Assembly (NCBI GenBank): GCA_008694505.1
Contig: VZDJ01001050.1
Span: 186,001 to 250,000, forward strand
From: Cyanoderma ruficeps
Lineage: Eukaryota; Chordata; Aves; Passeriformes; Timaliidae
Direction of reading: 5' to 3'
Length of the DNA: 64,000 nt
Shown here: positions 25,070 to 33,532 of the stretch, one piece after another
Position numbering within the stretch: the first letter of the stretch is position 1
How the letters are laid out: each line of letters starts with the position of its first letter
Program-made: the position numbers and the translations under genes
Notes under the pieces: model-generated
What the model saw: the letters and a program-made list of their open reading frames with translations, nothing else
The model's database searches: none
What the model was told of the DNA's origin: nothing

Positions 25070-25760
25070 AGGTCTCATGTTGGGAAAAAGATTTATCATG
25101 GGGACTACGGCTGAGCAGCATGTACCAGCCCTCAGATGACAGACTGTCCTGTGTGGGTGGACCAGTGGCCCTTATCTTGTGAAAAGCTGCAACATTTTTA
25201 CCAACTTGTACAAGAATAGCTGCAATCTGACCATATTGTTCCCACAACTAGCCCATAGAATTTTCCTGGTTTTGTTATTCAGAAAAAGATTGGAACACAG
25301 CGATCACTGCGCAATCTTTAAAAAAATCAATAATCAAAAATCAACAACTAATAATGTTGTTGTGTCTATGGGAATTCTGGACCGTCATTGTTATTGATTT
25401 AAAAGATTGCTTTTTCTTACTGTACCACTTTGTGGACACAATGCCCCCTTGATTTGTATTTTCTGTGCCTTCCATCATCTCAAGCGTCTACACACACTTT
25501 TTGCAAAAGCTCTTGGGTACAATTAATGGATTTGCCCTTTACTGGGTGTTACAACTGAACAACTCTACCCCCTTTTCGAGTTATTGAAAGGGAACCCTGA
25601 ACATAATTCCCCTTGCACCCTGACACCCAGAGCAACAGGAGCCTTAGAACAGATCACACACAGCTCTGCAGGCTCGTAGAAAAGTTGATGGTATCCCTGT
25701 CAAATCTTATCTTAATTTTATTGAAAACTCTTACTGTTCCCCAGTTCCAGCTGCTAATGC
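25070..25760 (+). pseudogene. pol: ERV reverse transcriptase remnant, deleted palm
   Basis: Three blocks of class II retroviral reverse transcriptase are readable. At 25148-25172 is the VWVDQWPL segment near the N terminus, followed by the stretch that leads into the fingers. At 25384-25413 is VIVIDLKDCF, which holds the first catalytic Asp. At about 25490-25660 is the connection region (QKLLG-type, PLFELLKGNP-type and TLTP motifs). Between the second and third blocks, near 25480-25490, the expected segment of roughly 120 residues is missing, including the YxDD catalytic motif. Stops and frameshifts interrupt every block. The polymerase would be inactive even if translated. Confidence 0.85.
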
Positions 25761-25761
25761 C

Positions 25762-26130
25762 TGCACAGTGTTTACAGATGGCTCTGGAAAGACTGCTAGG
25801 TCTGTGATAATGTGTCAAGGTAACAGGCAGTGGCTACAATATACAAAAGTAGATCATGGTTCTTCTCAATTGGCAGAATTAGCAATGCGGTTAGGGCTTT
25901 TGAAAAATTTCAAGATGAGCTTAACATTACTACTGACTGCTTATCTTGAAGGTATAGTGACAAAAATGTAAGAAACTTGTATCAAAGAAGTAACTAACCC
26001 ATTGCACTTTTCTTTATTACTGTGTTTGAGTTTTGCAGTGCAGTTGTGTATGAGAAGGTATTATATCCTACATGTATGTTCCCATACTAGTCTTCCTGGC
26101 TCTCTGTCTCTGAAGGTAATGCCCCTGGCA
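25762..26130 (+). pseudogene. pol: ERV RNase H domain remnant
   Basis: This domain would cut the RNA strand of RNA:DNA hybrids during reverse transcription. FTDGSG at 25771-25788 carries the first catalytic Asp, and QLAELA near 25870 carries the conserved Glu region. The frame then shifts near 25890, where the adjoining VRAF-like stretch is in another frame, and the C-terminal part is readable to about 26130 (the SHTSLPGSLS region). A stop at about 25969 and further frame changes break it. It follows the reverse transcriptase remnant and runs into the integrase in normal retroviral order. Confidence 0.83.
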
Positions 26131-26159
26131 GACCAGTTAGCTGGGGCTGTTGTTGTGCC

Positions 26160-26960
26160 AGTTGTTTTTTCTCAGGCACGTCTGTCACATGGGTTTTTTC
26201 ACTAGAGTGCAGTACCTTTTGGAAAACAATTTCAGCTTAGACACGAGTAAGCACAGCAAATTGTGAAGCCTGTGCCAACTGTCAACAGGTAGCACCCTTG
26301 CCTGCCCTTGGAGTTAATCCCTGGGGACTTGAAGACCTAAAAATCTGGCAGACTGATGTTATGCATATCCCTGGGTTTGGTAAATTGACATACATTCATG
26401 TTACGATTGATACCTTTTCATGTAATTTTGCTTCTGCTTATACGGATGAATGCGCAAAAAATGACCAGCGTCACTTTTTGTCCACTTTTGCAGTCCTTGG
26501 AGTACCTGTATCCATAAAGACTGATAATGGGCCAGCTGACACATCCAAACAGAGGGCTGATTTTTTTCATTTGTGGTGGTGCAACATGTCACAGGTATTC
26601 CACATTCCCCTACAGGTCAAGCCGTTGTTGAACAGGCCCACAGCACTCTTAAGTTCATGTTGTTCAACCAAAAAAGAGGGAGTGCAGGAACGGGATATAC
26701 CCCCAAGAAAGACTGCAGAAACTCCTATATGTTCTTAATTTTTAAAATCTATTCAGAACAACCAAACCCCCATCCAAAGACATTTTCGTGAATCACAGGC
26801 TCACTTAGATAAAGCTAAGGTACTTCTTAGGAATCTTGAAAATGGAAAATGGGAAGGCCCCTTTCCATTGATAACCTGGGGGTCAGCATATGTTTGTCTT
26901 TCTACAGATTCCAGTCCAAGATGGATACCTGAAGAGTGGTCCGACCAGCCTTGGATACTC
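26160..26960 (+). pseudogene. pol: ERV integrase, all three domains present but frameshifted
   Basis: Retroviral integrase joins viral DNA to the host chromosome. The N-terminal zinc-binding His-x3-His (26188-26202) and Cys-x2-Cys (26271-26282) are both visible, though a stop at 26203 separates them. The catalytic triad is all present: Asp in WQTDVMHI (26355-26357), Asp in KTDNGPA (26523-26525) and Glu in VVEQAHS (26630-26632). Fifty-five residues lie between the two Asps. The second Asp and the Glu are 107 bases apart, one short of the 108 expected for D,D-35-E, which matches the observed frame change and implies a net 1-base deletion. The C-terminal domain shows PLITWG and PRWIPEEW (26865-26942), a class II hallmark. 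Further frameshifts lie near 26690. Confidence 0.92.
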
Positions 26961-27409
26961 CAGCTTTATAATCAGCCTGTGGGGAATATAAACTCTTCTG
27001 AAGTCATGTTCCTAACTGATATTAATAAAGGTTTTAAGCAATTTTGTAGGTATTTTAGGGAAACCCTCCCAGTCAAGGCTTGATGCTTTGGCCAAGCCTG
27101 AGCCCTGGGTGACTGAGGATTATACCATCAAACTCAGGTATTTCTGTACTAAAAGTGTAATCAAGTCACTCTAACTGGCCAATCTGATCTTGACAAAGCT
27201 TGGGCCCCTTTTCAAGGTAAACCTGGAAGTCTTTCCTGGGAAAGGCTCTCTAAGTCTTCACTGTGAAATGGGACTCCCCAACAATTGCAGACTCTGGGTG
27301 ATAGTAAAAGTTTAGACAATTTTAAGTAGTTTCTCAAGGTTTTATCTGTTTAATCACTGTCTCCATTCATGGGAAGTGTTTTGTTTCATGATTCTTGTTT
27401 GGATAAAAC
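26961..27409 (+). other. ERV 3' region between integrase and polypurine tract, unassigned
   Basis: The normal place for env. Translation in all three forward frames gives short, stop-rich peptides without a surface or transmembrane glycoprotein signature I can recognise. It may be a much-deleted env remnant or the 3' end of an env-less element. Confidence 0.45.
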
Positions 27410-27422
27410 AAAAAAGAGGGGG
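27410..27422 (+). promoter_or_regulatory. Retroviral polypurine tract
   Basis: AAAAAAGAGGGGG is an uninterrupted purine run one base before the TGTGGGAA start of the 3' LTR. This is where plus-strand DNA synthesis of a retrovirus is primed, and it fixes the LTR start. Confidence 0.85.
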
Positions 27423-27423
27423 T

Positions 27424-27512
27424 TGTGGGAAGAGATGGGAAAAGCAGCTCATTTCTTTGAATAAATGATTCAGATTCCCTGCCAGTCTGAGTACGAGCCT
27501 CAGTCGTTCACA
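27424..27512 (+). mobile_element. Collapsed 3' LTR of the provirus (89 bp)
   Basis: It begins TGTGGGAAG right after the polypurine tract and ends GTTCACA. It keeps an AATAAA signal (27460-27465) but only about 36 bp of U3, far shorter than a normal LTR, so most of U3 has been deleted. Its end resembles the solo LTR at 20264-20570. CR1 sequence starts immediately after it, so the 3' target-site copy cannot be paired with a 5' one. Confidence 0.68.
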
Positions 27513-27677
27513 ATCTTTCATGTGAGGGTGGATAGATACTGGAAGAGTTTGATAAGGGAGATTGTGGATGACCCATCCCTGGCAGCACTCAAATCCAGGC
27601 TGGGTAAGGCCTTGAGCAACCTAGTCTAGTGGGAGGTGTCCCTGCCCATGGCACAGTGGGACTGGTTCTAGATGATT
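27513..27677 (+). mobile_element. CR1 LINE fragment
   Basis: It matches the last part of CR1 ORF2 and the adjoining 3' region: GTGAGGGTGG, CCATCCCTGGCAGCACTCAA, GGTGTCCCTGCCCATGGCA and a TTCTAGATGAT end. The terminal 8-bp units are missing, so the 3' end is lost. The 5' edge coincides with the end of the proviral LTR. Confidence 0.9.
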
Positions 27678-27758
27678 CAAAATCGTGCTACAGTGCTTTG
27701 TCATATCAGTAGTTATCCATTCAGATACCTTGACCACTAAACTCTGAGATTATCACTT

Positions 27759-28149
27759 GTGGTGGCCTACAGCTGGCCTGTAGGCCTCACACTTATAAAT
27801 AATTCCAACTTTATAACTAAAATGTGGTTAATTATATAATTTCCTTAATTATGTAACTCAACAAGTAAGGCCCATTGCGGAGCAGGCCCAGGCTGTTGGG
27901 GCTTCAGGCTGCTATTGGTTGGTTGGCTGGGCAGCAACTGTCTCAGCCAATGAGGATTGACTGCACGTGCCTTCTCATCTGTATAAGGAAAAGAGGTCTT
28001 AATGAAGTGGGCTGTTGTTGCATGATCTTTGTGTGTGGATATCACTTCCCTGCCTCCTGTACATCTTTGTAACTATCACTGACTCAAGAACACTCAAATT
28101 CCTTTAATATTACTATTGCCTCATCTAAATTAACCCGCTCAAATAGCTT
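27759..28149 (+). promoter_or_regulatory. LTR-like or promoter-like block, boundaries unresolved
   Basis: A TGTGGTGGCC start is followed by a perfect hairpin (27764-27786), a locally GC-rich segment with CCAAT boxes in both directions (ATTGG near 27914, CCAAT near 27949), a TATA-like TGTATAAGG at about 27980, and a T- and C-rich downstream part. This layout resembles an LTR promoter. I could not find both a CA end and a matching target-site duplication; TATCACT before TGTGG recurs at 28074-28080, but the sequence before that copy lacks a CA terminus. It could also be a solitary promoter or another repeat class. Confidence 0.4.
27764..27786. repeat. Perfect inverted repeat, 9-bp arms, 5-nt loop
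   Basis: GGCCTACAG and CTGTAGGCC are exact reverse complements around CTGGC. It sits at the left edge of the LTR-like block and could form a stem-loop. Confidence 0.75.
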
Positions 28150-29790
28150 CCGACATGAGTACGAATTCCCATAGATATCCAATTTAGAAAGAGGTTTTTT
28201 CATGAGTTATTTTGTTCCTTCTTTAAAATTTTTTTAGGATTGTGTTTGCCTTTACTTTTGTTTCACTCCTTGTTTGAAAATCTTGAGAGTTAAGAATTAC
28301 CACATGTATTAAAAATACAATGTTCTCTTTCATATTTCTAGGAGTTTTTCTTCAATTCTCAGACATAGAGAGAAATGGGATGATAAAAGCAATCCAGTGA
28401 AATACCTCAAAACAATCAAAATGGGAAAAGAGTTTAAAATATTCTTATTATGACCACATCCTAGATGAAAATACTTTAATACAGGCATTAGTGTAAGTTA
28501 TATTCATGTCATTAAAGTCAATATAGCAATCGTATGTGAAACTGAATGAGTACCAAACAATTTTTGTAATGTACAATGCAAATTTTATTTTAGTAGTCAA
28601 AAAGAAAATTCAGTTTACAGATAGATTCAAATATATATGTACATTCAAAAACCACTCATACATTTACTCATTAGTAGCACACTTTCTCTACATACTTCCC
28701 ATATGCATGTTTCTAAGTTCTGTAAATGAATCCAATTAAAATTTTTGTTAATCAGAAGACAGAACAATCCTGCCCCATTTGAAGTGAGAAGTAAAACACA
28801 TTTATATTCAATGAGTGGCTTAATTGCCTGTACTATCTTGGCTACTACTTGGGCTATCCAACAGAACCGGGAACCATGGACAGTTTCTGTTGTCTTACAA
28901 CTATTAAGTAACAATTGAACCTGTAATTCAGTGCTTTAGTATATGTCACCTTTTGTGATAAGCACCATAAAGTTAGCCACAGGATTTGAATGTAGATAAC
29001 AAAAAGATGAAAGGATACAGTTGAAGTGAGAGATGTATGGAATTTTTTGGCACATTGCAGACTCATGATAAAAGGTACAGAATATTTAAGCTTAACCCCA
29101 ATGGCTTTGGGCTGTGGTGCATGAAATTGTAAAGTTGAGATGTAAGATGCTTACCTTAAGAAACTACAGACCACACAAATAAATATTCTACACAACTAGC
29201 TGTGCTAGACATATATAAAGCTTTGGTACTTTCCTATGACACATGCTTTATCATTCACAACCACATTGGGTAAAGGGAAATAATACCTAAAGTTTTGTTC
29301 AAAGATCAAGCCAAACAAACTTCTTAAAAAATGCTAAACACTTTGTTCATGTTTCATTACCTAGACACTCTTCTGCAGTTCCTAGTTTTGTTTACAGTTA
29401 TTGGCAAATCCCCCGATATTACAGAACACCTATGGAAAAAGTGGTATCCCTATGCCTATCCCATATAGGCATATCCCTATCCCTATGCCAAATATGCTGA
29501 CATATGTATGAGACAGAACTTGAAGCATTGCTGTGCAGACTGTCCAGATAGATATTTTAAACATGTTTAAACTCTACTAGACTCCTGAAAATGCTCTGGT
29601 GCTACATGTAGAGTCAGGTAAGAGCCTGTGAAAAGTACCATTGCCATCACATACTTGTTTAATCAAAAGTTAGTTGATTGCCCGGATAACACTTTGGAGA
29701 CAGGCATCTGAGAATTTGGCCGCTTAACCAAAATAAACCCAATAACAAAACATTCATAGTCTGTTCATCACAAGGGAATATCAACGGAGG
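28150..29790. other. Unique DNA, no gene recognised
   Basis: AT-rich DNA with only short open frames. The one local structure noted is the TATCCC/TATGCC repeat with a hairpin at 29445-29490. Confidence 0.55.
29445..29490. repeat. Short TATCCC/TATGCC tandem repeat with perfect hairpin
   Basis: Units of TATCCC and TATGCC recur several times. Within them TATGCCTAT (29451-29459) and ATAGGCATA (29465-29473) are exact reverse complements separated by 5 bases. Confidence 0.7.
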
Positions 29791-30241
29791 CAGAATTAAA
29801 GAATGGTTGAAGTTGGGAGTGACTTCCTGAGATGATTTAGTGCAGCCTTGCAGCCTCTGAGCAGGCAGGGTCAACAGCAGGTTTACCAGGATCATGTCTG
29901 GTTGGGTTTGAGAATCTCCATGGATGGAGACTTCACAGCCTGTCTGGGCAGACTGTGCCAGTGTTCAACTATCCTCACAGGAAGGAAATGTTTTCCTCTA
30001 TTCAGATGGAATTTCATGTTTTTCAGTTTGTGCCCATTTGCTACCATCCTGCCTTTTGTTGGACTGCATCCAGCAAAGTAGTTACAGATGTTTTTTGCAC
30101 TGATGGCCACAGAAATAGATACAGCACACTGATGTGTCACCAGAGCAGAGTACAAGGGTAACCTCAATTGCTCTGCTGGCAACACTCCACTTTATGCTGA
30201 CCAGAAGGCTGTTGGTCTTTTCCACTGCAAGAGTGCATAGT
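29791..30241 (-). mobile_element. CR1 LINE fragment with ORF2 C terminus
   Basis: On the minus strand the translation contains the CR1 ORF2 tail: NGHKLKNMKFHLNRGKHF and IVEHWHSLPRQAV. The 3' end is at the left (AAGAATGGTTGAAGTTGGGA type) with only traces of the terminal units. Toward the right an internal piece is missing, because the match jumps near 30130 to an earlier ORF2 segment (CAGAGCAGAGTA and CTGGCAACAC). It is 5'-truncated at about 30241. Confidence 0.9.
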
Positions 30242-30884
30242 TTGATTAAAATGTAGAAAAAACCACACAATTCTTATACCATAGCATTAAATGTCTTCTC
30301 AAAGTAAAAGTTGTTTTAAATATTATTACTTGGTCATCTTGCTAAAAGCAAAATCTTCTCTTCCCTGATATTTTGAAATCAGTCAGAAAAAGAGTAGGCT
30401 AAGTTATTGGTTTTTAAAATGGGTTTAGCTCTCAGATTGAAGCCTGTGGATATACTTTTATTTCAATTATTTAGTTTCTGGATGTTTTTCTGAAAAATTC
30501 TTAGTGAAATTTCTGAAAAATAAAACTCCAATCATTTAAAACTGTCAATCAATCCCAACAGTGCAACAAAAATAAACAGACCCATAATGCTCCTTTCAGC
30601 AACAAACTAAGATTTCTTCTCTACAGCTGCTGTTATTATAGATTGATGGACGTATTTAGACAAGGGTAGTTTGATCTCAGACCAAATTCTTAGGGTTGGC
30701 AGAGCACTTCAATACTGGACATTACATTTGTGCACAAAGTTGAAAGCAAACAGTGTCCCATGCCATGGCAGCAATGACAACTTTCCTGCACTTCTGTGTT
30801 TGTAAACTTTGCCAATTTTTGCAGCACGTTTCTTTGAGAGTAAAATCAGAATGTTATATTTTGTAACTAAATAGACAGCACATC
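30242..30884. other. Unique spacer between two CR1 fragments
   Basis: AT-rich DNA with no open frame or repeat that I can identify. Confidence 0.5.
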
Positions 30885-31255
30885 ACCTCAGAGCAAATGT
30901 TTGAATCAAAGAAGAGGACACTCAGGAGGGACCCTATTACTCTCTACAGCTTTCTACAGCTACCTGAAAGGAGGTCAGTCTTTTCTGCCATGTTTAAAGT
31001 GAAAGGACAAGAGGAAATGGCCTTAAATTGCACCAGGAGAGGTTCAGATCAGATATCAGAATTTTTTTTCACTGTAAGAGTGGTTAGGCACTGGGATCCA
31101 TTGCCCTGGGAGGCGGTGGACTCACTCTTTCTGGAAGTGTTCATGAAATGTCTGGATGTAGCATGCAGGGATATGGTTTAAGGGTGATTATGGTGATGCC
31201 GTGTTGATGGTTGGTTTGATGATCTTAAAGGTCTCTTCCCACCTTGATGATTCTG
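30885..31255 (+). mobile_element. CR1 LINE fragment with ORF2 C terminus and 3' end
   Basis: A + strand frame (30897-31181) carries decayed CR1 ORF2 C-terminal sequence, including FFTVRVVRHWDPLPWEAVDS. The 3' untranslated region follows, with CTTAAAGGTCTCTTCCCACC and one recognisable terminal unit (GATTCTGTG). It is 5'-truncated and oppositely oriented to the copy at 29791-30241. Confidence 0.92.
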
Positions 31256-32532
31256 TGCAAAATCTTTTATTTATGGTCTTTTTAAATAAATGCTCTTGCG
31301 ACTTGTGTTTCATGGAGTGGCTCTTGCAGATGAGCCCCTACAAACTTCTGAACGTTAAGTACTGTCACCAGTCAGGATAAAAGTTTTACAACTTCAGAAG
31401 TTGTACTTTTTGCCTCAGAAATTATTCCCCCACATGACAACACCACAACTGAGATCATATGATCCACATCAGCTGTGGATCGCCATCAGTCCACATCAAT
31501 TGCTCATTTTACTAAAAAGGGCCCTATCGGCAGAGTTAAATTCCATACTTTGTTAGCTGTATCTTCCAGTGATTTGCTAGAGACTGAAGTTGCAAATGAC
31601 TACAAGACATGGTAAATCTTGTTTTAAGATTTAAAGTAATGCACTTCTTTGGATTAATCAGTGTATAATGGGATTTAGGAGTACCATTTTTTTTCTTACT
31701 GGGTAATTTTATTTTAGAATATTAACTGATGTCACTGCAAAGTCTTATTAAAAATAACATAAAGGTGAATTTTTTTGACTTAAGGCATTAATTTTATTGA
31801 TAAATTTTAGATAAAATTAAACTATTTTGTGTTTAATCAGTGAGGAACAAATACTGGTCATACATGTATGCATATGCAGAATATAGCATTTTCTGTCTAA
31901 GGATATAAAATATTAACTTCTAGGTTCCTCTAGAGGAATTGGTCCTTGCCTCCAGCTCCTGAATTTACAGCAGCTGCCTAACACTTTCAAACCCTCCAGC
32001 TGTATTTCAACACAGAAGAAATTCCACACTACTGGCAAATCAGACTTCACATCAATATTTTTTTGGGCTGCTTGCCAATGTTTTAATAAAAAATATAATT
32101 AGAGGCAAGACCATTGCAATTTGATGCTACTATACCCTCTCCTTCTGCCTAGGCAACTGATATAATAAAAGTGTTATAAGATATGAAATATTTAATATTA
32201 TTTTCATTTTAGTTCAACTGGTGGAGAGCTGAAGGCTCTGGTTGATACTTTGGCTACTGACACTCAGCTGCTTTAGTACAAAGCCATATGGTTTACTACT
32301 ATTTAGCAGCATATTTCATATAGCTAGTGAACTGAAATGTCATTTAAAGGAAGCTGGCTTAGTCACGAACATGTTAAGCAAGACAGAAACAGAGGCTCTG
32401 CAGTTAATTTTGCCTTTGCATTTTCTTATTCCTCCACCTATTTTTGCTGTAAGCCCTGTAGTGATCAATTAAAAATCTGCCTGTAGTGAGATTTTATTTC
32501 TATTTCCTATGAAATCTGTAATTGATAATAAA
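31256..32532. other. Unique DNA, no gene recognised
   Basis: AT-rich. It holds a small perfect inverted repeat (GATCCACA at 31461-31468 and TGTGGATC at 31474-31481). The 76-codon frame at 32242-32472 has no recognised homology. Confidence 0.5.
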
Positions 32533-32900
32533 CAATTTCACAGTGTGATTTGTGTTGGAAGGGACCTCTGGAAGTCATCTTCTCCAATGCTCCTGTTCAA
32601 ATAGAGTCATCTACAGCTGTTTCCTCTGAGGAGGGAGACACTATGACCTCCCTAAGCAACCTCTGCTAGTGCTCAGTCACTCTCACAATGAAAAAGCATT
32701 TCCTGCTGCTCAGACAGAGACTCCTTTATTTCAACTTTTGCCACTGCCTCTGGTCATGTCAGTTGGCACCCCTGAAAAGAGTATAGCTCTGTCATCTTTG
32801 CATTACTCTCTCTTCAGGCATTTATATGCATTGATAAAATCCCCTTGAGCCCATTTTCCTCCAGTCTGAACAGTCCTGACTCTTTCAGTCATTTCTCATA
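32533..32900 (-). mobile_element. CR1 LINE fragment, first of a tandem pair
   Basis: From the left it shows the CR1 3' end in reverse complement (GTGTTGGAAGGGACCTCTGG, then GTCATCTTCTCCAATGCTCC), followed by ORF2 C-terminal sequence up to the CAGTCTGAACAG and TTTCTCATA region. It ends where a second copy with its own 3' end begins. Confidence 0.9.
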
Positions 32901-32902
32901 GT

Positions 32903-33532
32903 AATCATTGAATCATTTAGGTTGAAAAAGACTGTTAAAATGATTGAGTCCAACCATTAATGTCATACTGCCAAATCCACCACTAAACCATGTCCCACAT
33001 CTACATGACTTTGAAATACCTCCAATACAGTGGCTCAACAACTTCCATGGGCAGCGTGTTCCAATGCTTCACAACCCTTTCAGTGAAGAATTTTTCCCTA
33101 ATACCCAGTCTAAACCTCTGTGGCACATCTTGAAGCCATTTTCTCTTGTCCTGTCACTTGTTAAATTGGAGAAGAGAGCAACCTCCACCTCACTACAACC
33201 TCCTGTCAGGTAGTTTTAGACTACCTGAGATAGAGATAAGGTCTTGTGCTTCAGACCCTTCCGCAGCTGTGTTGCCCTTTTCTGGACATGCTTCAGCACC
33301 TCAATGTCGTTCCTGTAATGAGGGCACAGGATTTGAGGTGTGGCCTCAGCAGTGCTGAGTACAGGGGGACAATCCCTGCCCTGCTCCTGCTGGCCACATT
33401 ATTGCTGATACAGGGCAGGATGCCATTGGCCTTCTTGGCCACTTCAGCACACCCTGGCTCATCTTCAGCTCCTGTCAACCAGCAACCCCAGCCCTTTCCC
33501 ATCAAGCAGCTTTCCAGGCAGTCTGTCAACAA
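32903..33532 (-). mobile_element. CR1 LINE fragment, second of a tandem pair
   Basis: It starts with a degenerate terminal unit (CATTGAATCATTTAGGTTG) and runs about 630 bp into ORF2. On the minus strand the part at 33293-33532 translates to a recognisable CR1 reverse-transcriptase C-terminal segment, including EVAKKANGILPC and IVPLYSALLRPHL. It is 5'-truncated. Same orientation as 32533-32900 and separated from it by only a few bases. Confidence 0.93.

Larger units (their letters stand above)
24690..27512 (+). mobile_element. Degraded class II (betaretrovirus/ERVK-like) provirus fragment
   Basis: In + strand order it holds a dUTPase C-terminal tail, protease, parts of the reverse transcriptase, RNase H, a full-span integrase, about 0.4 kb of unassigned sequence, a polypurine tract and a shortened 3' LTR. 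The pro/pol order, the dUTPase joined to protease and the integrase C-terminal patch (PLITWG and PRWIPEEW) place it with betaretrovirus-like class II elements. Reading frames are broken by many stops and frameshifts and by at least one large deletion in the reverse transcriptase. No gag, env or 5' LTR is visible, and the left boundary is only approximate. It is an old, non-functional copy. Confidence 0.9.
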
